From contig JBMNOI010000058.1 of assembly GCA_050942995.1 (NCBI GenBank), positions 1 to 23,912 of the forward strand: 23,912 nucleotides of DNA. The letters are read 5' to 3'. The DNA is from JBMNOI01 sp050942995. GTDB taxonomy: Bacteria; Chloroflexota; Anaerolineae; UBA1429. The notes beneath the pieces are model-generated. The model made no database searches and was not told the DNA's origin. It saw only the letters and a program-made list of their open reading frames with translations. Every line of letters starts with the position of its first letter. The stretch's first letter is position 1. This document shows positions 17,014-23,752 of the stretch, in pieces. The position numbers and the translations under genes are program-made.

Positions 17014-17112
17014 TCAGAGAACACCGCTCTGCAATACGGCGAACACCACCGAGAGCGCGAGGAATCCGGCCACCGTGATGATGAGAATGCGTCGGGCATA
17101 TACATTGTGCAT
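17014..17112 (-). CDS. Small single-span membrane peptide (32 aa), unannotated
   Basis: The ORF encodes 32 residues: MHNVYARR, then ILIITVAGFLALSVVFAVL, then QSGVL. A basic N-terminus followed by about 19 hydrophobic residues predicts one membrane span with a short C-terminal tail. AAAGGAG lies six bases before ATG 17112, one of the best ribosome-binding sites in the window. That is the main reason to believe the ORF is translated. It begins 22 nt after the stop of the transmembrane reductase gene, so it is probably co-transcribed and may be a small subunit or modulator of that enzyme. I recognise no family; function is unknown. Confidence 0.68.
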   Translation of the reverse strand: MHNVYARRILIITVAGFLALSVVFAVLQSGVL

Positions 17113-17134
17113 GATCGTCTCCTTTCCCTCTGCC

Positions 17135-18463
17135 TCAGGCCATCTCGTACCGCTCGGTGTGAATCTGCGAGAGCGGCACATCGAGGCGCAGGAGCGCCCG
17201 CTCTACAACATCCATCATCGGGATGGGGCCACACACGAAATAGACCAGCTCGGCGCGGTTCTCCGGCAGATGGCGATCGAACATCTCGACATTCATAAAA
17301 CCCGTCTCCCCCGTCCAACCCTCCGGGGGGTCTTCCAGCACATGCACGACGGTCAGGTTGAGGCGTTTCTCCAGCTCTTCCAGCTCCTCGCGGAACGTCA
17401 CCCGCTCCCAGTTTTGGTTGCCGTACATAAAGAGCACCGGGCGCCGATCGTCCCGATCGGCCATGGTACGCAACATGCTCATAATCGGGGCCGAGCCGAT
17501 TCCCCCGGCGATAAAGACATATCCCGGGGCCGCAGATTGATCGAGATCAAAGACGCCATAAGGGCCGTCCACGTAGACGCACTGTCCCGGTTCGCAGCTC
17601 GACGGCTGAAGATCCTTGACCGTCGAGGTAAAATCACCCAGTGACCGGATGGTGAATTCGATGCGGTCGGTGCGCTCGGCGCTGGACGAGAAGGAGAAGG
17701 GATGCTCGCGAATGGCCGCCGGGATACGCTGCACCGTCAACCAGGCGACCTGCCCGGGCACAAAGCGCATACCGGGGTGGTTCAGCGGCTGCAACGCCAG
17801 CGTCCACGAGTCGCCTCGCTCCGGACGCACCTCGACGATCTGGTAGGGGCGACGCAGGAGCATGATGGTGCGAATGCCCCGCACATAGATAACCATCAGC
17901 AGCCACAGCGCCGGCATCGCGATCCACAGTGCCCGCTGCACCGGGTTGGCCGTGTGGTAACGCACCCCAAAGATATGCACCAGCGCCATAGCGGCGGCCA
18001 CGACTGAAAAGATGATATGGGCCGCGCGCCAGTGTTCATACTGAATCTCCAGCTCCTTGCGCCGGGCCGAGGTGACGACCAGTATGATCATGGCCAGCAC
18101 GGCCAGCACTCCCGCCCTGGCCCGCCCCGGGGCGGTGACCAGGTTGAGCAGACGCAGCGTAAAGGGGTTGTTAATAAACAGGATGATGGGATGCGCCAGA
18201 ACGAGGTAAAGCGAGGCCAGCGAAATCCTGTGATGGAACAGATAAAGCGTGTCCATGGGAAAGACATCGGACAAAAAGGGCAGGCGCGCCGTCGGGATGA
18301 ACTGAAACCCCGTGAGCGAGAGACCGGCATAGCCCAGGGCCACCGAAAACTCGCGCCAGAATTCGCGCCCCGCCGGCCGTGGCCCTACCAGCAGGATGAT
18401 GAACGGCGAAAAGACCAGCAAGAAATAGACGCCGATCCAGAACGTCGCGCGCAAAGATCTCAT
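17135..18463 (-). CDS. Transmembrane ferric reductase/NOX-type flavocytochrome (haem, FAD, NAD(P)H)
   Basis: The 442-residue protein has an N-terminal membrane domain of about six spans (residues 8-200) and a cytoplasmic ferredoxin-reductase-like module. Candidate haem ligands are His77/His78 with His91 on one helix (FHHRISLASLYLVLAH), and His144, His149 and His163 on another, as in the ferric-reductase/NADPH-oxidase superfamily. FAD binding is shown by HPFSFSS (254-260), and NAD(P)H binding by GGIGSAPIMSML (320-331) and CGP (411-413). There is no 2Fe-2S domain. It should move electrons from cytosolic NAD(P)H across the membrane. The acceptor is unknown: Fe(III), O2, or the divergently encoded cytochrome. 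The start is ATG 18463 with AAGGAG eight bases upstream; longer readings run into the 5' leader. Confidence 0.88.
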   Translation of the reverse strand: MRSLRATFWIGVYFLLVFSPFIILLVGPRPAGREFWREFSVALGYAGLSLTGFQFIPTARLPFLSDVFPMDTLYLFHHRISLASLYLVLAHPIILFINNPFTLRLLNLVTAPGRARAGVLAVLAMIILVVTSARRKELEIQYEHWRAAHIIFSVVAAAMALVHIFGVRYHTANPVQRALWIAMPALWLLMVIYVRGIRTIMLLRRPYQIVEVRPERGDSWTLALQPLNHPGMRFVPGQVAWLTVQRIPAAIREHPFSFSSSAERTDRIEFTIRSLGDFTSTVKDLQPSSCEPGQCVYVDGPYGVFDLDQSAAPGYVFIAGGIGSAPIMSMLRTMADRDDRRPVLFMYGNQNWERVTFREELEELEKRLNLTVVHVLEDPPEGWTGETGFMNVEMFDRHLPENRAELVYFVCGPIPMMDVVERALLRLDVPLSQIHTERYEMA

Positions 18464-18515
18464 ACCGGTGACTCCTTGTCCAGACAGAGCCATGGCCCAT
18501 CCTCTTGCCCCCCCT

Positions 18516-18564
18516 AAAAAAGCCATGGCCCCTGACGGATCCGTCGCGGAGGCTCTCGGCTCTT
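18516..18564 (-). terminator. Possible attenuator hairpin in the reductase 5' leader
   Basis: Read on the minus strand, AAGAGCC (18564-18558) pairs with GGCTTTT (18524-18518). Inside it GCCTC pairs with GGGGC, and GACG/CGTC forms the tip. Six Us end the structure (18521-18516). An alternative TCGGC/GCCGA hairpin (18556-18569) competes for the 5' arm. It lies between the predicted start near 18601 and the reductase gene, so it could cause premature termination. The stem has internal gaps, so this is tentative. Confidence 0.4.
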
Positions 18565-18607
18565 GCCGAATAGCCGACCCTACGGCAGCAAAGGGGCTCA
18601 CAAGCGC

Positions 18608-18635
18608 ATTATAGCATCACTCTTATGGCCGTCAA
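18608..18635 (-). promoter_or_regulatory. Promoter of the reductase gene (extended -10)
   Basis: On the minus strand TTGACG (18635-18630) is followed after 16 bp by a perfect TATAAT (18613-18608) preceded by TGC, an extended -10. This predicts a strong sigma-70-type promoter with a leader of about 140 nt before the reductase start. Confidence 0.85.
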
Positions 18636-18658
18636 TGAAGAAAACGCGGCGTCGGCGC

Positions 18659-18687
18659 TTGTGGCCCGACACGGTTTGGGTTATACT
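18659..18687 (+). promoter_or_regulatory. Promoter of the multihaem cytochrome gene
   Basis: TTGTGG (18659-18664), 17 bp, then TATACT (18682-18687), a five-of-six -10. It is divergent from the reductase promoter, with about 23 bp between the two -35 boxes, so one regulator could act on both. The cytochrome leader would be about 130 nt. Confidence 0.7.
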
Positions 18688-18820
18688 GGCTGCCGTCTGG
18701 GAGCGGCAACATCCTGGCCTCTACTCATCCGGTTGTCCGGCGGGCGTTTGCCCCGGGCGACTCTGCTCCCAATCACCGTCCGGCACCATCAGGCGATGCA
18801 CAAGAGTGGGGGGAGAAATC

Positions 18821-19924
18821 GTGTACCGAAGAAACCTGGCGATCCTTTTGTTGTTCATTATCGGCGCCGGAATCGTCGGCTGGGTGTTTACCCGGGTTCG
18901 CGCCGAGCCGGTCAATGAGATCACGATCAAATGGTCTACCTCGGGTCACGCCGACAGGACGTCGCCCGCCTTCAGGGCCTGGGACGAGAACGATCCGCCC
19001 GTCATCCCACCGGTCTGTGCTAAATGCCACAGCACACTGGGCTATCTGGACTTTATCGGCGAAGACGGCACCGAGCCGGGACGGGTGGATAACGCTCCCC
19101 CCATCGGCACCACCGTCCAATGCGTCGCCTGCCACAACCCGTCTTCAATGGCCATGACGACGGTGACCTTTCCGTCGGGCGTCGAGATCGGCGACCTGAA
19201 CGGACAGGGCAACTGCCTACAGTGTCATCAGGGGCGCGCATCGACCGTCCAGGTGAACAACGCCATCGAGGGACAGGACCCCGATGCCGTCCTCGAAGAC
19301 CAGGGGTTTATCAGCGTGCACTATCGGCCTGCGGCGGCTACCCGCTGGGGGGGCGAGGTGAGCGGGGCATATGAATACCCGAACCGGGAGTATGTGGAGT
19401 TCTTTGAGCATACGCGCGACTATCAGCAGTGCAGCCAGTGCCACGATGCCCACAGCCTTCAGATCGACCCGCAGGAATGTGCGCCGTGCCACTCGAACGT
19501 CGTGGGTGTGGCCGATTTGCGGGGCATCCGGGACGACGACACCGACTGGAGTGGCCGGGGTGAAACGACGCAGGGCGTAGCGGTCGAGATCGACACGCTG
19601 TGGTCGCGCCTGTACGATGCCGTCCGGCTCTATGCCGCCGAGGTTGTGGGGACCCCCATCGTCTACAGTGCGGGAGCAAACCCCTACTTTTTCATCGACA
19701 CCAATGGCGATGGTGTAGCCGATCCTGAGGAGACGGTGGGCTCTAATAGCTATGCGTCATGGACGCCCCGTCTGTTGCGCGCCGCCTACAATCTGCATTA
19801 CATGCAGATGGATCCGGGCGGCTTTGCCCACAACCCTCGCTATATGATCCAGATCCTGCACGACAGCCTGGCCGATCTGGCCGAGCAAGTCGATGTGGAT
19901 ATGACAGGGCTGATTCGCCCCTGA
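18821..19924 (+). CDS. Membrane-anchored pentahaem c-type cytochrome
   Basis: The 367-residue protein starts VYRRN followed by a hydrophobic stretch (about residues 6-23), a signal anchor or uncleaved signal that exports the rest. Five CxxCH haem c sites are at Cys66-His70, Cys101-His105, Cys132-His136, Cys204-His208 and Cys220-His224. The C-terminal 140 residues lack CxxCH but carry a DxNxDGxxD calcium-binding-type loop at 293-301 (DTNGDGVAD) and a conserved-looking AYNLHYMQMDPGGFAHN region. It should carry electrons outside the membrane; the partner is unknown. The GTG at 18821 was chosen because GGGGGAG lies five bases upstream and the signal anchor begins at once. It is divergent from the transmembrane reductase, which suggests a shared electron-transfer role. 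Confidence 0.9.
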   Translation: MYRRNLAILLLFIIGAGIVGWVFTRVRAEPVNEITIKWSTSGHADRTSPAFRAWDENDPPVIPPVCAKCHSTLGYLDFIGEDGTEPGRVDNAPPIGTTVQCVACHNPSSMAMTTVTFPSGVEIGDLNGQGNCLQCHQGRASTVQVNNAIEGQDPDAVLEDQGFISVHYRPAAATRWGGEVSGAYEYPNREYVEFFEHTRDYQQCSQCHDAHSLQIDPQECAPCHSNVVGVADLRGIRDDDTDWSGRGETTQGVAVEIDTLWSRLYDAVRLYAAEVVGTPIVYSAGANPYFFIDTNGDGVADPEETVGSNSYASWTPRLLRAAYNLHYMQMDPGGFAHNPRYMIQILHDSLADLAEQVDVDMTGLIRP

Positions 19925-19944
19925 GAGGTCTCACCCATACATAG

Positions 19945-19976
19945 ACGGCCCGCCCCATATGATTGGGGCGGGCCGT
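19945..19976. terminator. Perfect 13-bp hairpin between convergent cytochrome and degV genes
   Basis: ACGGCCCGCCCCA and TGGGGCGGGCCGT pair around TATGAT. On the plus strand it is followed by TCTCGTTGTT, a weak T-rich tail, which fits termination of the cytochrome transcript 20 nt after its stop. On the minus strand it follows degV and may end that transcript as well. Confidence 0.8.
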
Positions 19977-20001
19977 TCTCGTTGTTACGACCGGCGATGG
20001 A

Positions 20002-20862
20002 TCAATCCTCGCTATAGCCGCACAATGCCAGGGCGCCCGGGCCGGTATGCACTCCGAGCACCGGCGACGTGGTAGTGATGAGCAACTCGGTCGGCGCATA
20101 CTCCTGCCGGATGCGTTCGGCCAGATCCTCGGCCTCGGAACGAGCGTTCCCGTGCAATACAGCGATATGCAACGTGCGCCGCGACGTGTCGAGCTGGCGA
20201 AAAAAGAGCTGGTAGAGCGCCTCGATCGACCGCTTGCGCGTGCGCACCCTCTCACCCGCCTCGACCGTGCCTTTTTCATGGTCGATATAGACCAGCGGCT
20301 TGATATTCAACAGCGCCCCCACAAAGGCGCTGGCGCCGCCGATCCGACCGCCACGGTGCAGATATTCCAGAGTATCCAACACCACGCACTGGACCATGCC
20401 GGCGCGAGCCGCCTCTGCCGCGGCCACCATGCCGGCCGCATCGGCGCCCTTTTCTCGGGCGCGCGCGGCGGCCAGCAATTGCCATCCCTCGGTCATGGTG
20501 GGCCCTTTCGAGTCCACGATGTGCACCGGCACGTCCACCATCTCGGCAGCCAGTCGTGCCGACTGGATCGTGCCGCTCAGTGCACTGCTCAGAGCGATGA
20601 CGACGATCTCGCGCGCACCGGCCTCTATAGCCTGCCGGTAGACGCTAACATACGCCTCCGGCGCGGGCTGAGCCGTGGTGGGTAGAGTCTGATCTTCTGT
20701 CAAGCGACGATAAAACTGTTCAGCGGTAATGTCGATCCGGTCGCGTAGCTGCTCGTCGCCCCATACCACATAGGTGGGCACCAGGGCGATCTCGTAATGC
20801 ATCAAAAGATCATCGGGCAGATCGCAGGCCGAATCGCCGATAAGGGCGATAGAATAGGCCAT
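20002..20862 (-). CDS. DegV-family fatty-acid-binding protein
   Basis: The 286-residue protein matches the DegV/FakB family in length and layout. The N-terminal IALIGDSACDLPDDLL is the typical opening strand and SxxDLP motif. SSALSGTIQSARLAAE near residues 92-107 is the phosphate/carboxylate-loop region, followed by VHIVDSKGPTMTEGWQL and LEYLHRGGRIGGASAFVGALLNIKPL, the strongest family signature. Members bind a single fatty acid and some (FakB) present it to the kinase FakA. No fakA is present here, so the role is only fatty-acid binding by family. The start is ATG 20862 with AAAGGGG six bases upstream. It is a monocistronic minus-strand gene with its own promoter. Confidence 0.93.
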   Translation of the reverse strand: MAYSIALIGDSACDLPDDLLMHYEIALVPTYVVWGDEQLRDRIDITAEQFYRRLTEDQTLPTTAQPAPEAYVSVYRQAIEAGAREIVVIALSSALSGTIQSARLAAEMVDVPVHIVDSKGPTMTEGWQLLAAARAREKGADAAGMVAAAEAARAGMVQCVVLDTLEYLHRGGRIGGASAFVGALLNIKPLVYIDHEKGTVEAGERVRTRKRSIEALYQLFFRQLDTSRRTLHIAVLHGNARSEAEDLAERIRQEYAPTELLITTTSPVLGVHTGPGALALCGYSED

Positions 20863-20901
20863 GATGTTCCCCTTTCAAATCATTCGGCAATAGCCATATT
20901 G

Positions 20902-20930
20902 ATATTACCGATACCGGCATCGCTTGGCAA
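20902..20930 (-). promoter_or_regulatory. Promoter of the degV-family gene
   Basis: On the minus strand TTGCCA (20930-20925, five of six) is followed after 17 bp by TAATAT (20907-20902, four of six). It lies about 40 bp upstream of the ATG, at a normal distance for a short leader. Confidence 0.6.
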
Positions 20931-21003
20931 AGAGGCGCCGGAGCGGGGATCATGCGGGGTAAACGCATTTGAAACTCGCCCACAACAGCAGCGATGGTAT
21001 CTC

Positions 21004-21032
21004 TTGCATGATGATCGATTACAGAGTACATT
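21004..21032 (+). promoter_or_regulatory. Possible promoter of the AI-2E-family permease gene
   Basis: TTGCAT, 17 bp, TACATT: a weak match (3/6 and 4/6) with ideal spacing, about 130 nt upstream of the gene. The rest of the 300-nt space between degV and this gene holds no other recognisable element. Confidence 0.35.
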
Positions 21033-21163
21033 AGGGACAAATCCCGGCCTGTCCAGGGACCTGTCCCCGCCCGCATTGCCCCTTTCGCCGTTCGCCATCC
21101 ACAACATCATAGAACCTCCATCCATCCTGGTGCGTGCCGCTGTGTCGGATAGAAGGAGGAGCT

Positions 21164-22321
21164 ATGAGCACCCACACATACGAGTCGCCCGATGAGGCGG
21201 CCCCACATCGCGAGCGAACGACCTATTCCTGGTGGTGGCTGACCGCTGCCGGCGCCATGGCGCTGGTGTTGGGCCTGGCCACACTGGGCGGTCTGTGGTT
21301 ATTGGTTCGCCCCCTTGCCCTGCTGTTTCTGGGTGTGACGTTTGCCGAAGCGCTTGCTCCTGTTGTAGCATGGTTGGACCGGTGGATTCCGCGCCTGCTG
21401 GCCGTGTTGCTCGTATACTTTGTCGCGTTGCTCGTCTTGATCGGGCTGGTATGGCTGATCGTCCCCCCGCTGGCTTCACAGGTGCTGATGGTGGCAGAGG
21501 ACGTTCCCATGTGGATCGAGCAAGTGCAGGAGTGGCTGGGCGAGTTCGACATCGTGCCCGTCGAGGATATCGTCGGGAATATCACGTCTCAGCTGGCAGC
21601 CATCGGCTCTGCCATTGTAGCGCTCCCGTTGATCATCGCAACCTCGGTCATCGACCTGTTATTTCTGGTGTTCGTCTCGATATACTGGCTGCTTTCCACT
21701 CCCGCCATGAACCGATTCGTCCTCTCGTTCTTTCCGAGAGAGAGACATGCCCGCATCATGAGCACACTGCGAAACATCGGCACCGCCATGGGCGGCTATG
21801 TACGGGGATCCGCCATCGACGGAGCCATCGTCGGCCTGTTGACCTATATCGGGCTCTCCATCATCGGTATCGAATTCGCGCTCACTTTAGGCTTGCTGGC
21901 CGGCGTGCTGGAGGTCCTGCCCATATTGGGGCCGGTCATCGCTGCGATTCCCATGCTGATCCTCGCGTTCCTGAATTCGCCGGGGCAGGCCCTCATCGTC
22001 CTGATCTTTATCCTGGCCCTGCAGCAATTCGAAGATCGCATTCTGGTTCCCATCGTGATGCGCAGTCAAACCAATGTGCCGCCACTGCTTGTGCTTCTGG
22101 CGGTTTATATCGGCGGCAATCTTGCCGGGCTGCTCGGCGCTCTGGTGGCCATCCCCCTGGTGTCGGGGCTGCGCGTGTTCGTGCTCGAAGTCATTGCGCC
22201 CGCCATCCGTCGCAGCAAAGGAGTGCGCCCTGAAGGAAGCCTCGGTGAGGAGGACGAGATTCCCGAGCCAACGCGCGCAAAGGACGAACAGGATGAGGGG
22301 GGTGGGGGAAAGGCCCGATGA
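21164..22321 (+). CDS. AI-2E family (PF01594-type) transporter/permease
   Basis: The 385-residue polytopic membrane protein has about eight hydrophobic spans. Two lie near residues 28-60, with more around 80-105, 145-180, and from about 220 to 345. A soluble loop (about 110-140, with IEQVQEWLGEF) lies between early spans. GLLAGVLEVLPILGPVIAAIPMLILAF, followed by QQFEDRILVPIVM and LAVYIGGNLAGLLGALVAIPL, are the family signatures. Members range from AI-2 exporters to Na+/H+ antiporters, so the substrate cannot be named. The C-terminal 35 residues are charged and cytoplasmic (EEDEIPEPTRAKDEQDEGGGG). The start is ATG 21164 with AAGGAGGA immediately upstream. Single gene, flanked by degV (divergent) and the aminotransferase. 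Confidence 0.9.
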   Translation: MSTHTYESPDEAAPHRERTTYSWWWLTAAGAMALVLGLATLGGLWLLVRPLALLFLGVTFAEALAPVVAWLDRWIPRLLAVLLVYFVALLVLIGLVWLIVPPLASQVLMVAEDVPMWIEQVQEWLGEFDIVPVEDIVGNITSQLAAIGSAIVALPLIIATSVIDLLFLVFVSIYWLLSTPAMNRFVLSFFPRERHARIMSTLRNIGTAMGGYVRGSAIDGAIVGLLTYIGLSIIGIEFALTLGLLAGVLEVLPILGPVIAAIPMLILAFLNSPGQALIVLIFILALQQFEDRILVPIVMRSQTNVPPLLVLLAVYIGGNLAGLLGALVAIPLVSGLRVFVLEVIAPAIRRSKGVRPEGSLGEEDEIPEPTRAKDEQDEGGGGKAR

Positions 22322-22363
22322 GTAGGGACGGGATGAGGGCCGGTCCGCGAATGTGTGACACCC

Positions 22364-22376
22364 GCCCAAATTGGGC
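22364..22376. promoter_or_regulatory. Small palindrome just upstream of the aminotransferase -35
   Basis: GCCCAA-A-TTGGGC is a 6+6 bp inverted repeat ending two bases before the TTGACA box. It could be a second operator half-site region or a weak end-of-gene hairpin for the upstream permease; there is no T-run. Confidence 0.3.
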
Positions 22377-22377
22377 C

Positions 22378-22406
22378 TTGACAGATCGAGGCAGGTGGGT
22401 TATTGT
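22378..22406 (+). promoter_or_regulatory. Promoter of the aminotransferase gene
   Basis: TTGACA (22378-22383, perfect -35), 17 bp, TATTGT (22401-22406, four of six). The expected start is near 22413, which gives a leader of about 130 nt. The -10 box is inside a perfect palindrome. Confidence 0.8.
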
Positions 22407-22418
22407 GAGACAATAACC
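22398..22418. promoter_or_regulatory. Operator-like perfect palindrome over the -10 and start site
   Basis: GGTTATTGT (22398-22406) and ACAATAACC (22410-22418) are perfect 9-bp inverted arms with GAG between them. The position over the -10 box and start site is what a repressor operator would occupy. The matching regulator is not in the window and no family can be assigned safely. Confidence 0.7.
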
Positions 22419-22459
22419 ATGGTTCGTCGAGTGAACCACACATGCCGATGATGCAAAAG

Positions 22460-22501
22460 CGCCGTGCAGAGAGGCCCTGGCCTCGTGCGACGGCGTCTTT
22501 T
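22460..22501 (+). terminator. Terminator-like hairpin in the aminotransferase leader
   Basis: CGCCGT-GCA (22460-22468) pairs with TGC and ACGGCG (22486-22495), and inside it GAGGC pairs with GCCTC around CCTG. TCTTTTATTA follows. The stem is about 14 bp with two single or double-base interruptions. It sits between the start site and the gene, 40 nt before the ATG, so it may attenuate the transcript. A small TGGTTC/GAACCA hairpin precedes it at 22420-22438. Confidence 0.55.
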
Positions 22502-22541
22502 ATTAGGTTAGGCAGGCCCCTGTGGGCCGGAGGAGATGGTG

Positions 22542-23741
22542 ATGAAAACACTCTCGCGCAACGTCTCTGGCATCGATCGATCTCCCATTCGTTTTATTCT
22601 GGATCGCGCCGCTCGCTACAAGAACGCCATCGAACTGGAGATCGGCCAGCCGGATTTCCCTACACCCGCCCATATCATCGAGGCCGCTGTAGAGGCCGCC
22701 CGCAACAAGTACACGGGCTATACGGCCAACGCCGGTATGCTGGAGCTGCGAGAGGCGATCGTCACTAAACTGGCCCGTGAGAACGACCTGCATGTCACGC
22801 CCGATAACGTCATCGTCACCATCGGCGCCATGCAGGCCGTTTTTGCCTCTATGGCCGTGGTGCTCGATGGTGAAGACGAAATCCTGCTACCCGACCCGGG
22901 CTATGGCAATTTTACCATGGCATCGCGTATTCTGAACTGCGTACCCCGGGCCTATCCGACTCTGGCCGAGCAGAGCTTTGTGCCCGATTTCGACGCCCTG
23001 GAGGCCATGGTCACCCCACACACCAAGGCCATGCTGGTGAACAGCCCGTCCAATCCTACCGGCGCCGTCTACTCGGAGGAAACGCTGCGCGCCTGTCTCG
23101 ATTTCTGCAAGCGACATGACCTCTATCTGATCTCGGACGAAACCTACGACCGGCTGGTGTTCGAGGGACGTCACTACAGCCCCGCCTGCTGGGACGATGA
23201 GGGCCGCGTTATCTCGGTATTTACGGTGAGCAAAACGTACTCGATGACCGGCTGGCGCGTGGGCTATGCCGTCGCCAGTCAGGAGATCATCGCCTCGATG
23301 ATCAAGATTCAGGAGCCCATCGTATCCTGTGTGAATACGGTGGCACAGCATGCCGCCATCGCCGCGCTCCTCGGCCCGCAAGATTGCGTGCAAGAGATGC
23401 TGGCCCACTATCGCAGGCGCCGCGATCTGGTGGTGGCCCTGTGCGAGCGTGAGGGCTTGAGCGTATCCTATCCTCACGGCGCGTTCTATGTGCTGGTAGA
23501 CATTTCCGAACAACCCGCGAACTCGCTGGATTTCGCCTGCGGCCTGCTGGATGCCGAGCATGTGGCCGTCGCGCCGGGGTCGAGCTTTGGGGAGCTGTGT
23601 GACCGCTATGTGCGCCTGTCTCTCTGCGCCGGTGAGGAGGCGCTCACCGAGGGGATCATTCGGCTGGCGCGCTACCTGCGCACAGTGTCCGACGGACGCA
23701 CTGTGACCATGCCGGCCCGGCCGTCCTCACGCGCCATCTGA
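22542..23741 (+). CDS. Class I PLP-dependent aminotransferase (aspartate aminotransferase family)
   Basis: The 399-residue fold-type I aminotransferase has the PLP lysine at Lys231 (TVSKTYSMTGWRVGY), NSPSNPTG at 168-174 with Asn171, the pyridine-binding Asp199 (ISDETYDRL), PLP-phosphate Arg239 and substrate-carboxylate Arg358 (YVRLSLC). EIGQPDFPTP near residues 33-42 is the usual substrate-lid motif. Amino acid specificity cannot be read from sequence; aspartate, aromatic or methionine-type activity are all possible. It is not the fold-type IV branched-chain enzyme (IlvE), so it does not obviously complete the ilv pathway. The ATG at 22542 has AGGAG six bases upstream; ATG 22536 abuts that site and is less likely. 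The promoter carries an operator-like palindrome and the leader a terminator-like hairpin. Confidence 0.93.
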   Translation: MKTLSRNVSGIDRSPIRFILDRAARYKNAIELEIGQPDFPTPAHIIEAAVEAARNKYTGYTANAGMLELREAIVTKLARENDLHVTPDNVIVTIGAMQAVFASMAVVLDGEDEILLPDPGYGNFTMASRILNCVPRAYPTLAEQSFVPDFDALEAMVTPHTKAMLVNSPSNPTGAVYSEETLRACLDFCKRHDLYLISDETYDRLVFEGRHYSPACWDDEGRVISVFTVSKTYSMTGWRVGYAVASQEIIASMIKIQEPIVSCVNTVAQHAAIAALLGPQDCVQEMLAHYRRRRDLVVALCEREGLSVSYPHGAFYVLVDISEQPANSLDFACGLLDAEHVAVAPGSSFGELCDRYVRLSLCAGEEALTEGIIRLARYLRTVSDGRTVTMPARPSSRAI

Positions 23742-23752
23742 TACGCCGACGA

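Noticed and set aside
21030..21080. Short GGGAC/GTCCC and repeated CCTGTCC motifs upstream of the AI-2E-family gene
   Set aside because: They are short, have several equally poor pairings and no U-run; no regulatory element can be claimed.
22419..22451. A 10-codon leader peptide (MVRRVNHTCR) before the aminotransferase hairpin
   Set aside because: It has no ribosome-binding site and no run of one amino acid, so nothing supports translation-coupled attenuation there.
22442..22768. A 108-codon ORF overlapping the aminotransferase start
   Set aside because: It is an Arg/Pro-rich out-of-frame reading across a leader hairpin and the conserved aminotransferase N-terminus.
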